Below, one piece after another: positions 38,401 to 50,400 of a stretch of 64,000 bases of DNA (the stretch's first letter is position 1; every line of letters begins with the position of its first letter). A program made the position numbers and the translations under genes. The notes under the pieces are model-generated. The model was not told the origin of the DNA and ran no database searches. It saw only the letters and a list, made by a program, of their open reading frames with translations. Source of the stretch: Pseudeuparius sepicola (Eukaryota > Arthropoda > Insecta > Coleoptera > Anthribidae); the NCBI GenBank assembly GCA_963920635.1, contig OY987299.1, forward strand, positions 17,907,401-17,971,400. Reading direction: 5' to 3'.

Positions 38401-41400
38401 CCCGGCGATTCCCGGTTGTAGTTCCTCCAGAATCACACTTAGATATCGCATGTTTTTTCTTGTTTGGGGGCGCCGGAAGCATCGGAACCTCACCTGAAGA
38501 CTCGGGGGATGGTCTAACGAAGCCAGCCTCCGAGCCCAGAGTCGAAATAAGTTCGCTACGGCTCGACAAAAAGGGGCAATTTCTGACAATCTCAAGACAT
38601 TTTCGGAATAATTTAATGGAGCGCTTAGATTGTGATTAGTTCTGGGCGTCAAGCGTTTATCAAAACAAACCTGTCTATAGGTTTTAACGTCATTGGACAT
38701 AACAAACGATTTGCCCGTTTTTTTTTTATAAAAGATTTTGCAACAGTGCTGTTTTTAACATTAAATATTAAACCATCCCATGGTTTTTTTTTTTCAGTAT
38801 TTGGCGCCAGTGGCGATTGCTTGAAGCAATGCTATTCGCAGGTCTTTAATATAGTGTTGGTAAAGGTTGACGGTAGGGTCCCTTTATTAGCGATAGCGAT
38901 ATATGCAAAATATGTATATAGTTTGTATATACAGTGTGTCCCACTTAAGGACTGACCACCCTTGTAAAATTTTTATTTATAGCTCGATTTTCATAAACTT
39001 TTTTTTGTTGGATAGAGTTTAAAAAATGGCATCAAACACATAATTCAGGTGCCTCGTGCGTTAAAGTCATGGCCCACTGAGACGGTGTTTTAGTGCTGAA
39101 ATTTCGAGAAGTACTATTAGGGACTTTTTTAGAGGAAAATTAATGCCAGATTCTTATTCAGCATTGTTCGAAACCCAAACGTACCAATTTGCATTGCCGT
39201 AGCTACAGGGAGTTTCAAAATTTTTATTGCCACACTTAAGGGCTGACCACCCCGTAAAATTTTTATTTATTGCACGATTTTCATTAACTTCTTTTTGTTG
39301 GGTAGAGCTTTAAAAATGGCATTAAATGCATAATTCAGGTGTCTCGTGCGTTAAATTCATGGCCCACTGAGACGGTGCTTTAGTGTTGAAATTTCGAGAA
39401 GTACTATTAGGGATTTTTAGAGGAAAATTAATGCCGGTTTCTTGTTCAGCGTTGTTGGAAACCCAAACGTACCAATTTGCATTACCATAGCTCCACAGGG
39501 TGTTCCAAAAAAATTAAAAGGAAAAGTAAGGCCGGATTCTTCTATGCAGTGAGAGGTTCCAAACAAAAACGTACTAATTTGTAATTAATTTTCTTAATTT
39601 CTGGTAAGTTGGTCACTAAAATATTCATGGGGAACTAATATTCTTTCAGAAATTTATTAGCGAACAAAATTTTTATTTAATTTAATATCATCAAATACAT
39701 GAATAAACAACAGAACATAACATAAACTCAAATTTCAGTCATTTCAATTAGTCCTGCATTTTCTAATGCAAATTGGTACGTTTGGGTTCCCAACAACGTT
39801 GAATAAAAATCTAGCATTAATTTTTCTCTAATAAAGTCCCTAATAGTACTTCTCGAAATTTCAGCACTAAAACTTCGTCTCAGTCGGCCATGAATGTTAC
39901 ACACGAGGCACCTGAATTATGCATTTAATGCCATTATTGAAGCTCTATCCAACAAAAAAAAGGTTTATGAAATCGTGCTAAAAATAAAAATTTTACCGGG
40001 GTGGTCACTAATTAAGTGGGGCACTAAAAATTTTGAAACAGCCTATAGAGCTATGGTAATGCAAATTGGTACGTTTGGGTTTCGAACAACGCTGAATAAG
40101 AATCCGGCATTGATTTTCTTCTAAAAAAATCCCTAATAGTACTTTTCGAAATTTCAGCACTAAAACACCGTCTCAGTGGGCCATGAATTTAAGGCATGAG
40201 GTACCTGAATTATGCATTTAATGCCATTTTTGAAGCTCTATCGAACAAAAAAAAGTTTATGGAAATCGAGCCATAAATAAAAATTTTACGGGGGTGGTCA
40301 GTCCTTAAGTGGGACACACTGTATATCGCTCTCCCCTGACAAACGTAAATGCATTTCTTCGGCAACTTGAACTTCTCTTATCTAGGATTCCTATAAACTC
40401 TAGTATTGTGCTGGCGGGAGACTTCAATATAAATTTTGCAAATGATAATGATACTCATAAGCTTGCTACAAAATATTTACTTCACTCCTTTGATCTAACT
40501 ATGCATGTTGACCGCCCCACCAGAGTATCACAGTACTCTTCCTCAATCATAGATTATGTGTGTTCTAATATTTATTGTGACTCTACTAGTGTTGTCCCAG
40601 CTGGCCTCTCTGATCATGAGGCCATCGTGTGTGGTTTTCATGTTAACTCGGAAGGAATTCGTAAAAAAAAAACGCTACGGGCGTATTTATTCTAGGAAAA
40701 ATTTTGGTAAGTTTGAACAACTCTGTGAAGGCTTCGATTGGCATGGCATTCTCGGTTATAGTGATCCCCTTGATATGTTTCATGCTCGCCTGTATGATAT
40801 TTTTGGCAATGCATTTCCTTGCAGATTACTAAAAAATAAATTTCAGAAACCGTGGGTAACTAAGGGCCTTAAAGTATCCTCCAAAAACTTGCGCTCTCTA
40901 CAGTATATCAGAAAATTTGTTGCACCGGACAGTTTTTTCCTCTCGTATTTCAATACCTATAAAAGTATTTATAGAAATTCTGTGAGGTCTGCAAAACAAC
41001 TGTATTATAATAGCAGAATATTGGAGTCGGGAAACACACAGAGAGAATGTTGGTCTATAATAAATGATCTGAGAGTTTTAAATATGGTTAAGGTTACTGA
41101 CTCCTCTCCTTCGGTTGATGTTCTCAATGAGTTTTACTGCTCAGTTGCATCTAAATTGTCTAAAGATATTCCAGTGTCTGATGACCCCCTTGTGTATATG
41201 AGAAAATATCATGTGAATGATACATTTTTCCTTGCTCCCACAGATGCCGTCGAAGTAAAGAGAGTTTTTATTGAGATAAAGAACAAGAACGCTTCTGGCT
41301 GGGATAGCATGTCAGTGAAAATATTCAGTAGTCTTCCTCCCCTAGTCCTTGAAGTGTTGGCAGAGGTTATTAATAGGTCATTTGTTGATGGTGTATTCCC

Positions 41401-44400
41401 TGCCTGTCTTAAATCGGGTGTCGTTATCCCTGTTTATAAGGGGGGCGATCACGGGGATCCGGCAAACTTTCGGCCTATATCATTATTACCTACCCTTTCA
41501 AAAATTGTCGAAAAACTAGTCAAAGTAAGGGTCTTATCTTTTCTAGCTAGTAACAGCATACTGGTTTCATCTCAGTTTGGATTTCAAAGTAATAAGTGCA
41601 CAGGGGATGCAATATACTCATTGCTTGAGCAACTTTATTTGGGTACAAATGAGGGTAAGGTGGCTGCGGCGGTCTTCTGTGACTTGTCTAAGGCATTTGA
41701 CTGTGTTGACCACAAAGTGTTACTGAAGAAGTAGGAGCATTACGGTTTCAGGGGTGTATCTCTGAAATGGTTTCAATCTTATCTGACGGAGCGTAACCAG
41801 GTTGTTTCTGTTAATGGGAGGAAGTCGAGGGTGGCGGATGTCAGGTGTGGCGTCCCGCAGGGCTCGGTCTTGGGACCTTTACTGTTCTTGGTTTATGTGA
41901 ATGACCTGCCTCTCTTGATATTCAGGGCAAAATTACTTTATTTGCAGATGATACCTCAATTCTGTGGCTGAATGAGGATCCAGATCGGTTGGGTGAGACA
42001 GTTGATTATGATATTAATTAGGTGAAAAAGTGGTGTGATTCAAATTTATTGCCATTTAACATTAAAAAAACTAACATGCTAACGTTTAAGTGTACAATTG
42101 GACAGGTAGCAATTGAGCAGAAAATTATTAATCTGGCACCATGTTCCAAATTCTTAGGTCTGTACATTGATGGCAGATTGAATTTTAAGGAGCATATTCT
42201 GAAACTGTGCAATAAACTAGCCCGAGGCGGCTATGCTTTGAGAGCTATTTCTGCGAATTTGGGCATGACCGCCAGAAGAGAGGCATATTTTGCACTTATA
42301 GAGTCACATTTACGGTACGGCATTTGCTTTTGGGGAAATTGTGGAGTGGTGCTGCTGAACTCTGTTTTTGTACTACAGAAGAGGGCTCTGCGTTGTATCT
42401 TAGGAGCTGGACACCGAGATTCCTGTCGTCCTTTATTTAAGTCCCACAAATTCCTAACTCTTACTGGTATATTCATACTCGAAACAGTGTGTCTCATGTT
42501 CAAAAAATTTCGAACTGCTTTACCCAGAAAAACCAGTTACCCCCGTTGCATTACGAGACAAAATGGTCACATTGGCATGCCGATTCCTTCATCTAGTCTA
42601 ATAAAAAAGTCGGTAGTATATACTTCCAGGAAGATGTTCAATCACTTGCCTCTTCATATAAGAACGCTAACTTGCGAAAAAAGATTCAAGGGAATGGTGA
42701 AGAGTCTGTTGGCAGACAAGGCATATTATGACCTTGACGAGTATTTCTCCGATTCACTTTAAATTCTAACTTTTGACGACTTTGACTTGCTGTTTATTTT
42801 CCTTTTTTTTATGTGTATATATATTTTTTGTATTTTATATGTATGATTGGTGTATTTGTGTTTTTTTTCTTAAGCCCAGCTTTGTCAACAAGTTTATACT
42901 TATGACAATAAAGCATATTTGATTGATTGATTGATTAGGAGAATGTACAATAAAGATCTATTTTGTTTTGTAAAATCTGGACCGACACTATATTAAGAAG
43001 GGGTTGCCGACAGCGAAAGTGACAGTAGATTTCGTATTTTAAGTTGTATAGCATAAAATCTAATAACATTTTACCTGGCAAAAATTTAGTACAAACATCT
43101 CTGTCTTCATTTTAATCATAAGATATTACAAGCAGTGTTTTGTTTTATAGGTTATGAAAATCTTGGGAAAAATAATAATTCCAGTGCATATGCTTTTAAG
43201 ATCTTATGATTAAAATGAAGACAGAGATGTTTGTACTAAATTTTTGCCAGGTAAAATGTTATTAGATTTTATGCTATACAACTTTAAAAAATGCGAAATC
43301 TAACGTAATTTTCGCTGTCGGCAACAGACTCGAGCATGACGTCCCATTTCATTGTTGTCTACGGACTGAGGTGGCGCTACTCGATGAAAAAAATGGCGAC
43401 TTATTATAGGTTATAGGGGGGTATTCTGTGGTTATTGGTATGTCAGTTTCTGACATTTAAAATGTCCTAAATTTTAAATATCCAGCTTTATTACAATTTG
43501 CTTTCTTTTTACGGTAACGAATTGTCTTTGCGTCCAGTATTTAGCAGTTTTATCCTATTAACACAGCTTTTATAGGTAGATTTTGTTCGTGATAACATGG
43601 AATTTCCATGCACATGAAGAAAATGGTATGCACACTGCACAGACCATTAGATGAATTGCAGAAAAATAAACACTATTTTGGAATTATGGGATGATCAGAT
43701 CAACCAGCTGAAGAAGCGAAAGTTCTAGATATTATTTTGTAATGTATGCAAGAATGAAAATAGACAATTTTTGTCTATATAACTCCAAAGCGAGCCAATA
43801 GTCCTCCATATAAAAAAGAAACTGAAAAATCTAATGCGTTTTATGCTTACTTACACTACAAACTAGCCATGAACTTCATTTCAAACCAAAAGGTACCAAA
43901 TGCTTTTGCTTGCTTTTTAGACTCGCTTTTCTTAAGAAAATGTATGTAAATAATAATAATAATAATTCTCACCCTCACAATACTCCAAACTAGGAGTACC
44001 CCAGAAGCAACCATATGCTTGTTAAAATATACCATGCGAGCTTGTCAAATTAGAGGGACATAACAAACAAATATTTTATTTTATTTTGAATATTAAATTC
44101 GTTGTAACGGACATATTTGCATGTTTTTATTTTATAAAAGATTCTGCAACAATGGTGTTTTAACATTAAACCACCGAGTAAATTTGTTTCGTCGTGTGGC
44201 GCCAGTGGCGATCGCCTGAAACAGCGCTATGCACAGGTCAAGTAACTCTTACGCCTGGCGTAAATAAAAGCACGTGTTCGAAGTCGTTCCACGAAAAAAG
44301 GCGATTGGTCAATAGGCCATAAAATATCAGTGCATCTGGCAACAGGGATGTACTCGATCGCAAAAGCGTATTTATGCGAGTTTATCTTGTTGTTTTCAGC

Positions 44401-47400
44401 TATTTAGACAATGCCACAAATATTGATGTTTTGACTCATTTTAATTAAGAAAATACATTTTTTCTGAAATATTTTGACGTAAACAATTGTAAAAGTAAAG
44501 TTAAATAAAGGTCGTGCCTCAGTGCGGCTCTGGCGAAAATCTCAACGCACGCGTTCTTGTTTACATCAGGCGTAAGAGTTATTTGATTTTAGTATAGAGA
44601 AAAAACTCTGAAAAAAGATCACATTTAAAATGGATGGAACGCTATTGTTTAATGCTTTTATAAATTGGAATTTATTTAAAAAATACTCTCAATGACACTA
44701 TTGATAGAGAAATAAACTATATTATACTACAACTATACTATCTACTATACTATATAAATACTATATAAATAAAGCATATTTGATTGATTGATTGATTAGG
44801 AGAATGTACAATAAAGATCTATTTTGTTTTGTAAAATCTGGACCGACACTATATTAAGAAGGGGTTGCCGACAGCGAAAGTGACAGTAGATTTCGTATTT
44901 TAAGTTGTATAGCATAAAATCTAATAACATTTTACCTGGCAAAAATTTAGTACAAACATCTCTGTCTTCATTTTAATCATAAGATATTACAAGCAGTGTT
45001 TTGTTTTATAGGTTATGAAAATCTTGGGAAAAATAATAATTCCAGTGCATATGCTTTTAAGATCTTATGATTAAAATGAAGACAGAGATGTTTGTACTAA
45101 ATTTTTGCCAGGTAAAATGTTATTAGATTTTATGCTATACAACTTTAAAAAATGCGAAATCTAACGTCATTTTCGCTGTCGGCAACAGACTCGAGCATGA
45201 CGTCCCATTTCATTGTTGTCTACGGACTGAGGTGGCGCTACTCGATGAAAAAAATGGCGACTTATTATAGGTTATAGGGGGGTATTCTGTGGTTATTGGT
45301 ATGTCAGTTTCTGACATTTAAAATGTCCTAAATTTTAAATATCCAGCTTTATTACAATTTGCTTTCTTTTTACGGTAACGAATTGTCTTTGCGTCCAGTA
45401 TTTAGCAGTTTTATCCTATTAACACAGCTTTTATAGGTAGATTTTGTTCGTGATAACATGGAATTTCCATGCACATGAAGAAAATGGTATGCACACTGCA
45501 CAGACCATTAGATGAATTGCAGAAAAATAAACACTATTTTGGAATTATGGGATGATCAGATCAACCAGCTGAAGAAGCGAAAGTTCTAGATATTATTTTG
45601 TAATGTATGCAAGAATGAAAATAGACAATTTTTGTCTATATAACTCCAAAGCGAGCCAATAGTCCTCCATATAAAAAAGAAACTGAAAAATCTAATGCGT
45701 TTTATGCTTACTTACACTACAAACTAGCCATGGACTTCATTTCAAACCAAAAGGTACCAAATGCTTTTGCTTGCTTTTTAGACTCGCTTTTCTTAAGAAA
45801 ATGTATGTAAATAATAATAATAATAATTCTCACCCTCACAATACTCCAAACTAGGAGTACCCCAGAAGCAACCACATGCTTGTTAAAATATACCATGCGA
45901 GCTTGTCAAATTAGAGGGACATAACAAACAAATATTTTATTTTATTTTGAATATTAAATTCGTTGTAACGGACATATTTGCATGTTTTTATTTTATAAAA
46001 GATTCTGCAACAATGGTGTTTTAACATTAAACCACCGAGTAAATTTGTTTCGTCGTGTGGCGCCAGTGGCGATCGCCTGAAACAGCGCTATGCACAGGTC
46101 AAGTAACTCTTACGCCTGGCGTAAATAAAAGCACGTGTTCGAAGTCGTTCCACGAAATAAGGCGATTGGTCAATAGGCCATAAAATATCAGTGCATCTGG
46201 CAACAGGGATGTACTCGATCGCAAAAGCGTATTTATGCGAGTTTATCTTGTTGTTTTCAGCTATTTAGACAATGCCACAAATATTGATGTTTTGACTCAT
46301 TTTAATTAAGAAAATACATTTTTTCTGAAATATTTTGACGTAAACAATTGTAAAAGTAAAGTTAAATAAAGGTCGTGCCTCAGTGCGGCTCTGGCGAAAA
46401 TCTCAATGCACGCGTTCTTGTTTACATCAGGCGTAAGAGTTATTTGATTTTAGTATAGAGAAAAAACTCTGAAAAAAGATCACATTTAAAATGGATGGAA
46501 CGCTATTGTTTAATGCTTTTATAAATTGGAATTTATTTAAAAAATACTCTCAATGACACTATTGATAGAGAAATAAACTATATTATACTACAACAAAATG
46601 GAAACTTAGATAAATTCCCAGTCTTAAAACCTCCAACCAAAAATGCACCTATTGAAACCAATTTTAGAACAAAGTATTTTAATAGATGTAGAATATAGAA
46701 AATAAAAAATACAGCAATCAATAAATAGAACTACAAATTATAACAAAAGTGTTGAACTATTACACTTACCGTCATGAAGAAAATCCTCAAAATTCCTGAT
46801 TCCCTTGTCCAACTCAACTATATGATTTTGAGTAACCAAAGGCTGGCAATGTTCCACGATAATGTAGGGCCTGCAGAGTCTACCCCCATCCGAGCTGATG
46901 TAAACGCACTTGTGCAAGTGGCTTGCATAAATTGACACATAACAAGAAATCTTGCCTTGTCTCCTCATGAACCGAAATGCGTTTATGAGATTTGCATAGT
47001 TCTTAATTACTCCCAAAATGTTACCTAGGGTACACATTATTTTTATAACTAAATTTATACTTTATATTATAACTTGGTTATTGGTTATGTATGTAGGATG
47101 TAAGCTGGATTTATAGATTGACGTAACGTAACCGTAACGCAGTGTTAACGTAAAGAGCAGGATTTTCAATTTATAGATGCATTATGTTACGTTTGACGCA
47201 TGCACGATATGATAATGCACATGCACATTACTCTGTGGATATCAGCTGTTTTTACTGATTTTTCATCTCCAGAGATATAACTGTACCAAATTTCGATAAT
47301 GTCCCTAGTATAAATTAGAAGTTGCGGTAAATATTCAATTTTAAACCGTAAACCTGTCTAAGAAACTAAAGACGGTCGACACGACATGGTCAATATAAGA

Positions 47401-50400
47401 ATTTTATTTTTTGAAGTTCTGTATGCTCCAAAAGTTATGCCAGGTATTTCTGAAAAACCGTGTATATATTTTTTTAAGATTTTTGTGTTCCAAGGGCAGT
47501 GAATTGGACTATAATTGTTTGTATGAATATTTCATGAATGAGTAAAAAACTTGAAAAATTAACATGTTTTACTAAATGCTAACTCTTGCTTCTTTTAGTT
47601 AAATAATATGCCTAGTTAATATTGTGCCTAAAAAACACTTTGGTAAACTTTGGTTTATTAGGTACACAAAAATATAATGTTCCTATTATATATTAATATA
47701 TTATATAAAAAACACTTATCCAAAGTACTAAGAAGCATTAGGAAAAAACAGTTAAAACGTAAAAAAAATATATCAGTGTTCTGTCTTATCGATAAAATCT
47801 AATGTTTTCATTGGTCGAATGTAAGAACGTAACGTGAGAAGTTAAAAGTTGACGAACTTCTTACGGAAACGTTACGTTACGACATACGTTACGTAAATCT
47901 ATAAATTGCCCGGTCTATTTTTGAATATTTCAACTTCTTAAGGTTGCGTTACGGTTACGTTACGTCAATCTATAAATGCAGCTGTAGGGTAACTTAAACT
48001 TCTCATTACTATCAATAGACTGGTGCCAATACATTTTTGTGGAAAAATAAAATTATTAACAGACAAGGACCGGCCGGAAAATTTAGTTAAGTCATAACCT
48101 ATGAATAAAGAACCCCAGGAAGGAGCAAATTTGGTCTTTACGCTGGACCGGTCCAGTCTCTGCATATGGCGGCATGCCGTTTCCGGTTTACAATAGTACT
48201 TACCGATGGAATGTTATCCCCCAAACATTTTGTTCTGGTAGTCACGGAATAGCCGCAGGCTGCACAGCTAACCATAATAGATCTCCAAAAAGTACTTATC
48301 GAAGAACTACACAAATATCTAATAGCACAAACCGCCGTGACAACTGTCAAATATAAAAATGTTTTGTCAAAATTCAGTCTCCATACAGGGCGATTTCCGT
48401 CTCACGTATTTTATAATGACCATAGAGCTTTGGCTCCTTCCTGGGGTTCTTTATTCATTGTTCATAACAAAGAGAAAAACAAAAATTAAATATGACATCA
48501 GTCGAAATTGTAAACACAAAACACAAAAGTTGTAGATATTAAAAAAAAATCACAAATTGTCAAAAGGTATTTTTCAACATAACCTTAACTTTTCCGAGAA
48601 AATAACGGAAAACCAATTTTTCAGTTTCTTATTTTTGTCTCTTGTAAAAATAACTCAATTTGCATTAAACTGTGTGCAAGTATACCTTTTTACACATTTC
48701 ACTGAAATATGATAAACAAGTAGTTTCCAAGATATTCACATTTAAAAAAAAAAATCTTCCACGGGACACTTTATTGGTGTTTTTTTTTTCGATTTAAATA
48801 TTTTGTCCGGGTTCATTTTAATCGTTGAAATGCCTACTTTAAAATGGCATATATTATGTATATGTTGATGGTATATTTTTCTTGTGAACAAGCAAAAAAT
48901 GCGCCATCAAGTCGCGGTTTGGTGCCGTTAGGTTTCCTGTCTAATCTTACAATCCACCCCACCAACCAAGACCATCTTTTTCACAAAAGTCTTTAGATAA
49001 TCTCGTTCTAAAAATCAAAGGAGATGGTACATCTCTTAATTAGGTCTTGTACTTTACTCCAGTACCGAAAAAACCTCGAAAATCCGATATCCAAGAAAAT
49101 TTGGCGACTCCTGACTTTCTACTTCCGAGAACTGAGACGGCTGTCGACGGGAATTCCTCCAGAACCACTCTTGGAAATTGCATGTTTTTTTATTATTTCT
49201 CAATCGTAGCTGCCGTCTGACATGTAAAAACAATCCGATTTCTCTGGGGAAAAAGCTTAGAATCTCTCGAAATCACCTCTTGAAAAATCTGAAAAAGTGT
49301 TAAATCTCTTAATCAAACCTTCCTCTTGCTTCTTTCAGCATTTCATTTTTGTTTTTTCTCTTTGTTATGACTTTAACCTGGCCGGTTCTTGCCTGTTAAT
49401 AATTTTATTTTTTAGCCTTTAAAATCTGCTTTCGTCATAGCCTACAAAGTTTAAGTTAATTTTAAAGCAATAATTTACTGACACCTGCAGTAACCTGTTT
49501 TAGTTGTTCCCTATTGTAACTTTATTTAATGATCAGTTTAATTTGTCAACTATTATTTCACTTACCATTTAAACAAACTAAAAATGACAATGGATGGTGA
49601 ATTGCCAAACTTGGAACATCCTCGATATCCTGAACACCAGCACTTCTCGCTAATCTAATCAATGGATATTCGCCTATCTCCGTTGTGATGTGTGTCATTA
49701 AAGCCAGGTTTTTTACCAAACCGCAAGCCTCTCCCTCTGGGGTGTCGCTGGGACACAGCATGCCCCACTGGCTCGGTTGTAAGGATCTCGGTCCGGACAC
49801 TTTTCTAGTTTTCTCAAACTGAGAGTTCACCCTTGTCATCATGCCTAGCGCGGATATGTAACTTAGCCTTGACAAAACTTGGGTGACACCCATTCTCTCC
49901 ATCCTGAATCTTTTTATAGTCCAATTTCCCTGTATAAATAAATAATAATGGTAATTCTTATCCCCACGATACTCCAACTTGGAATGCCCCAGAAGAAACC
50001 TTATGCTTGTGCGGGGAGAGGGGTGGCAATTACTATAATTTCGGTTTGATTGCCATTTGTGGCAAACAAGAACATCAGAACCTATAGACAGGTTTGTTTT
50101 GATAAACGCCTGATGCCCAGAACTAATCGCAGTTTAAGCGCTCCATTTTTTTTTCCACTGTCGAGTGGTACAGTGACCCCTGAAAACTGTCTCCGCAGTA
50201 ACCAAGTCGAAAAAGATTTCCTAAATAGGGTGAGGAAAATCATGATGGGAGGAAGGTCCACCTAAGAGATATTAAGCTTTTTTCCACAACAAATCAGATC
50301 ATTTTTATGTGTCCATCTCTACCTAAAAATTATTCCAAAAGTGATTTGTCAGAAAATTCCTTTTTTTGTCTAGCCGTAATGAAGTTATTTCAACTTCAAA

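Larger units (their letters stand above)
36248..38861 (+). mobile_element. CTGGACC family, copy with nested insertions
   Basis: Left end CTGGACCAACACTATATTAA at 36248; right end stops at ATAGTGTTGGT (38861), where LINE sequence begins. Split by foldbacks at about 36760-37510 and 37593-38138 and by repeat X at about 38300-38700. POLR3B intron 6. Confidence 0.75.
38862..42945 (+). mobile_element. 5'-truncated non-LTR retrotransposon (LINE), Jockey/CR1-like
   Basis: From about 40324 the sequence encodes the end of an APE-type endonuclease ([23 protein letters not shown]), a linker, and a reverse transcriptase ([50 protein letters not shown], catalytic FADD near 41945), then a C-terminal domain ending at 42762. 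It is dead: a frame change near 40660, stops at 41732 (KK-stop-EHYGF) and 42019, and a missing base near 41920. The 3' end has AATAAA and a (GATT)n tail at 42918-42938, typical of insect LINEs. The 5' end abuts the truncated right end of the TIR element at 36248, and a 1.39-kb palindrome (38931-40322) is inserted in the endonuclease part. The clade is not certain. Confidence 0.88.
42907..46594. repeat. Tandem duplication, period 1861 bp
   Basis: Unit 1 about 42907-44733, unit 2 about 44768-46594. I count only about five substitutions over roughly 1.83 kb. The left breakpoint lies in the LINE's (GATT)n tail, which is copied at the start of unit 2. Between the units are about 34 bp of TATACTA repeats. 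Each unit carries a CTGGACC-family element, a foldback (43003-43327), an (AAT)n-linked fragment and a MITE (44240-44584). Confidence 0.93.

Noticed and set aside
42231..42503. Minus-strand frames over the LINE
   Set aside because: Antisense shadows of the LINE C-terminal domain.
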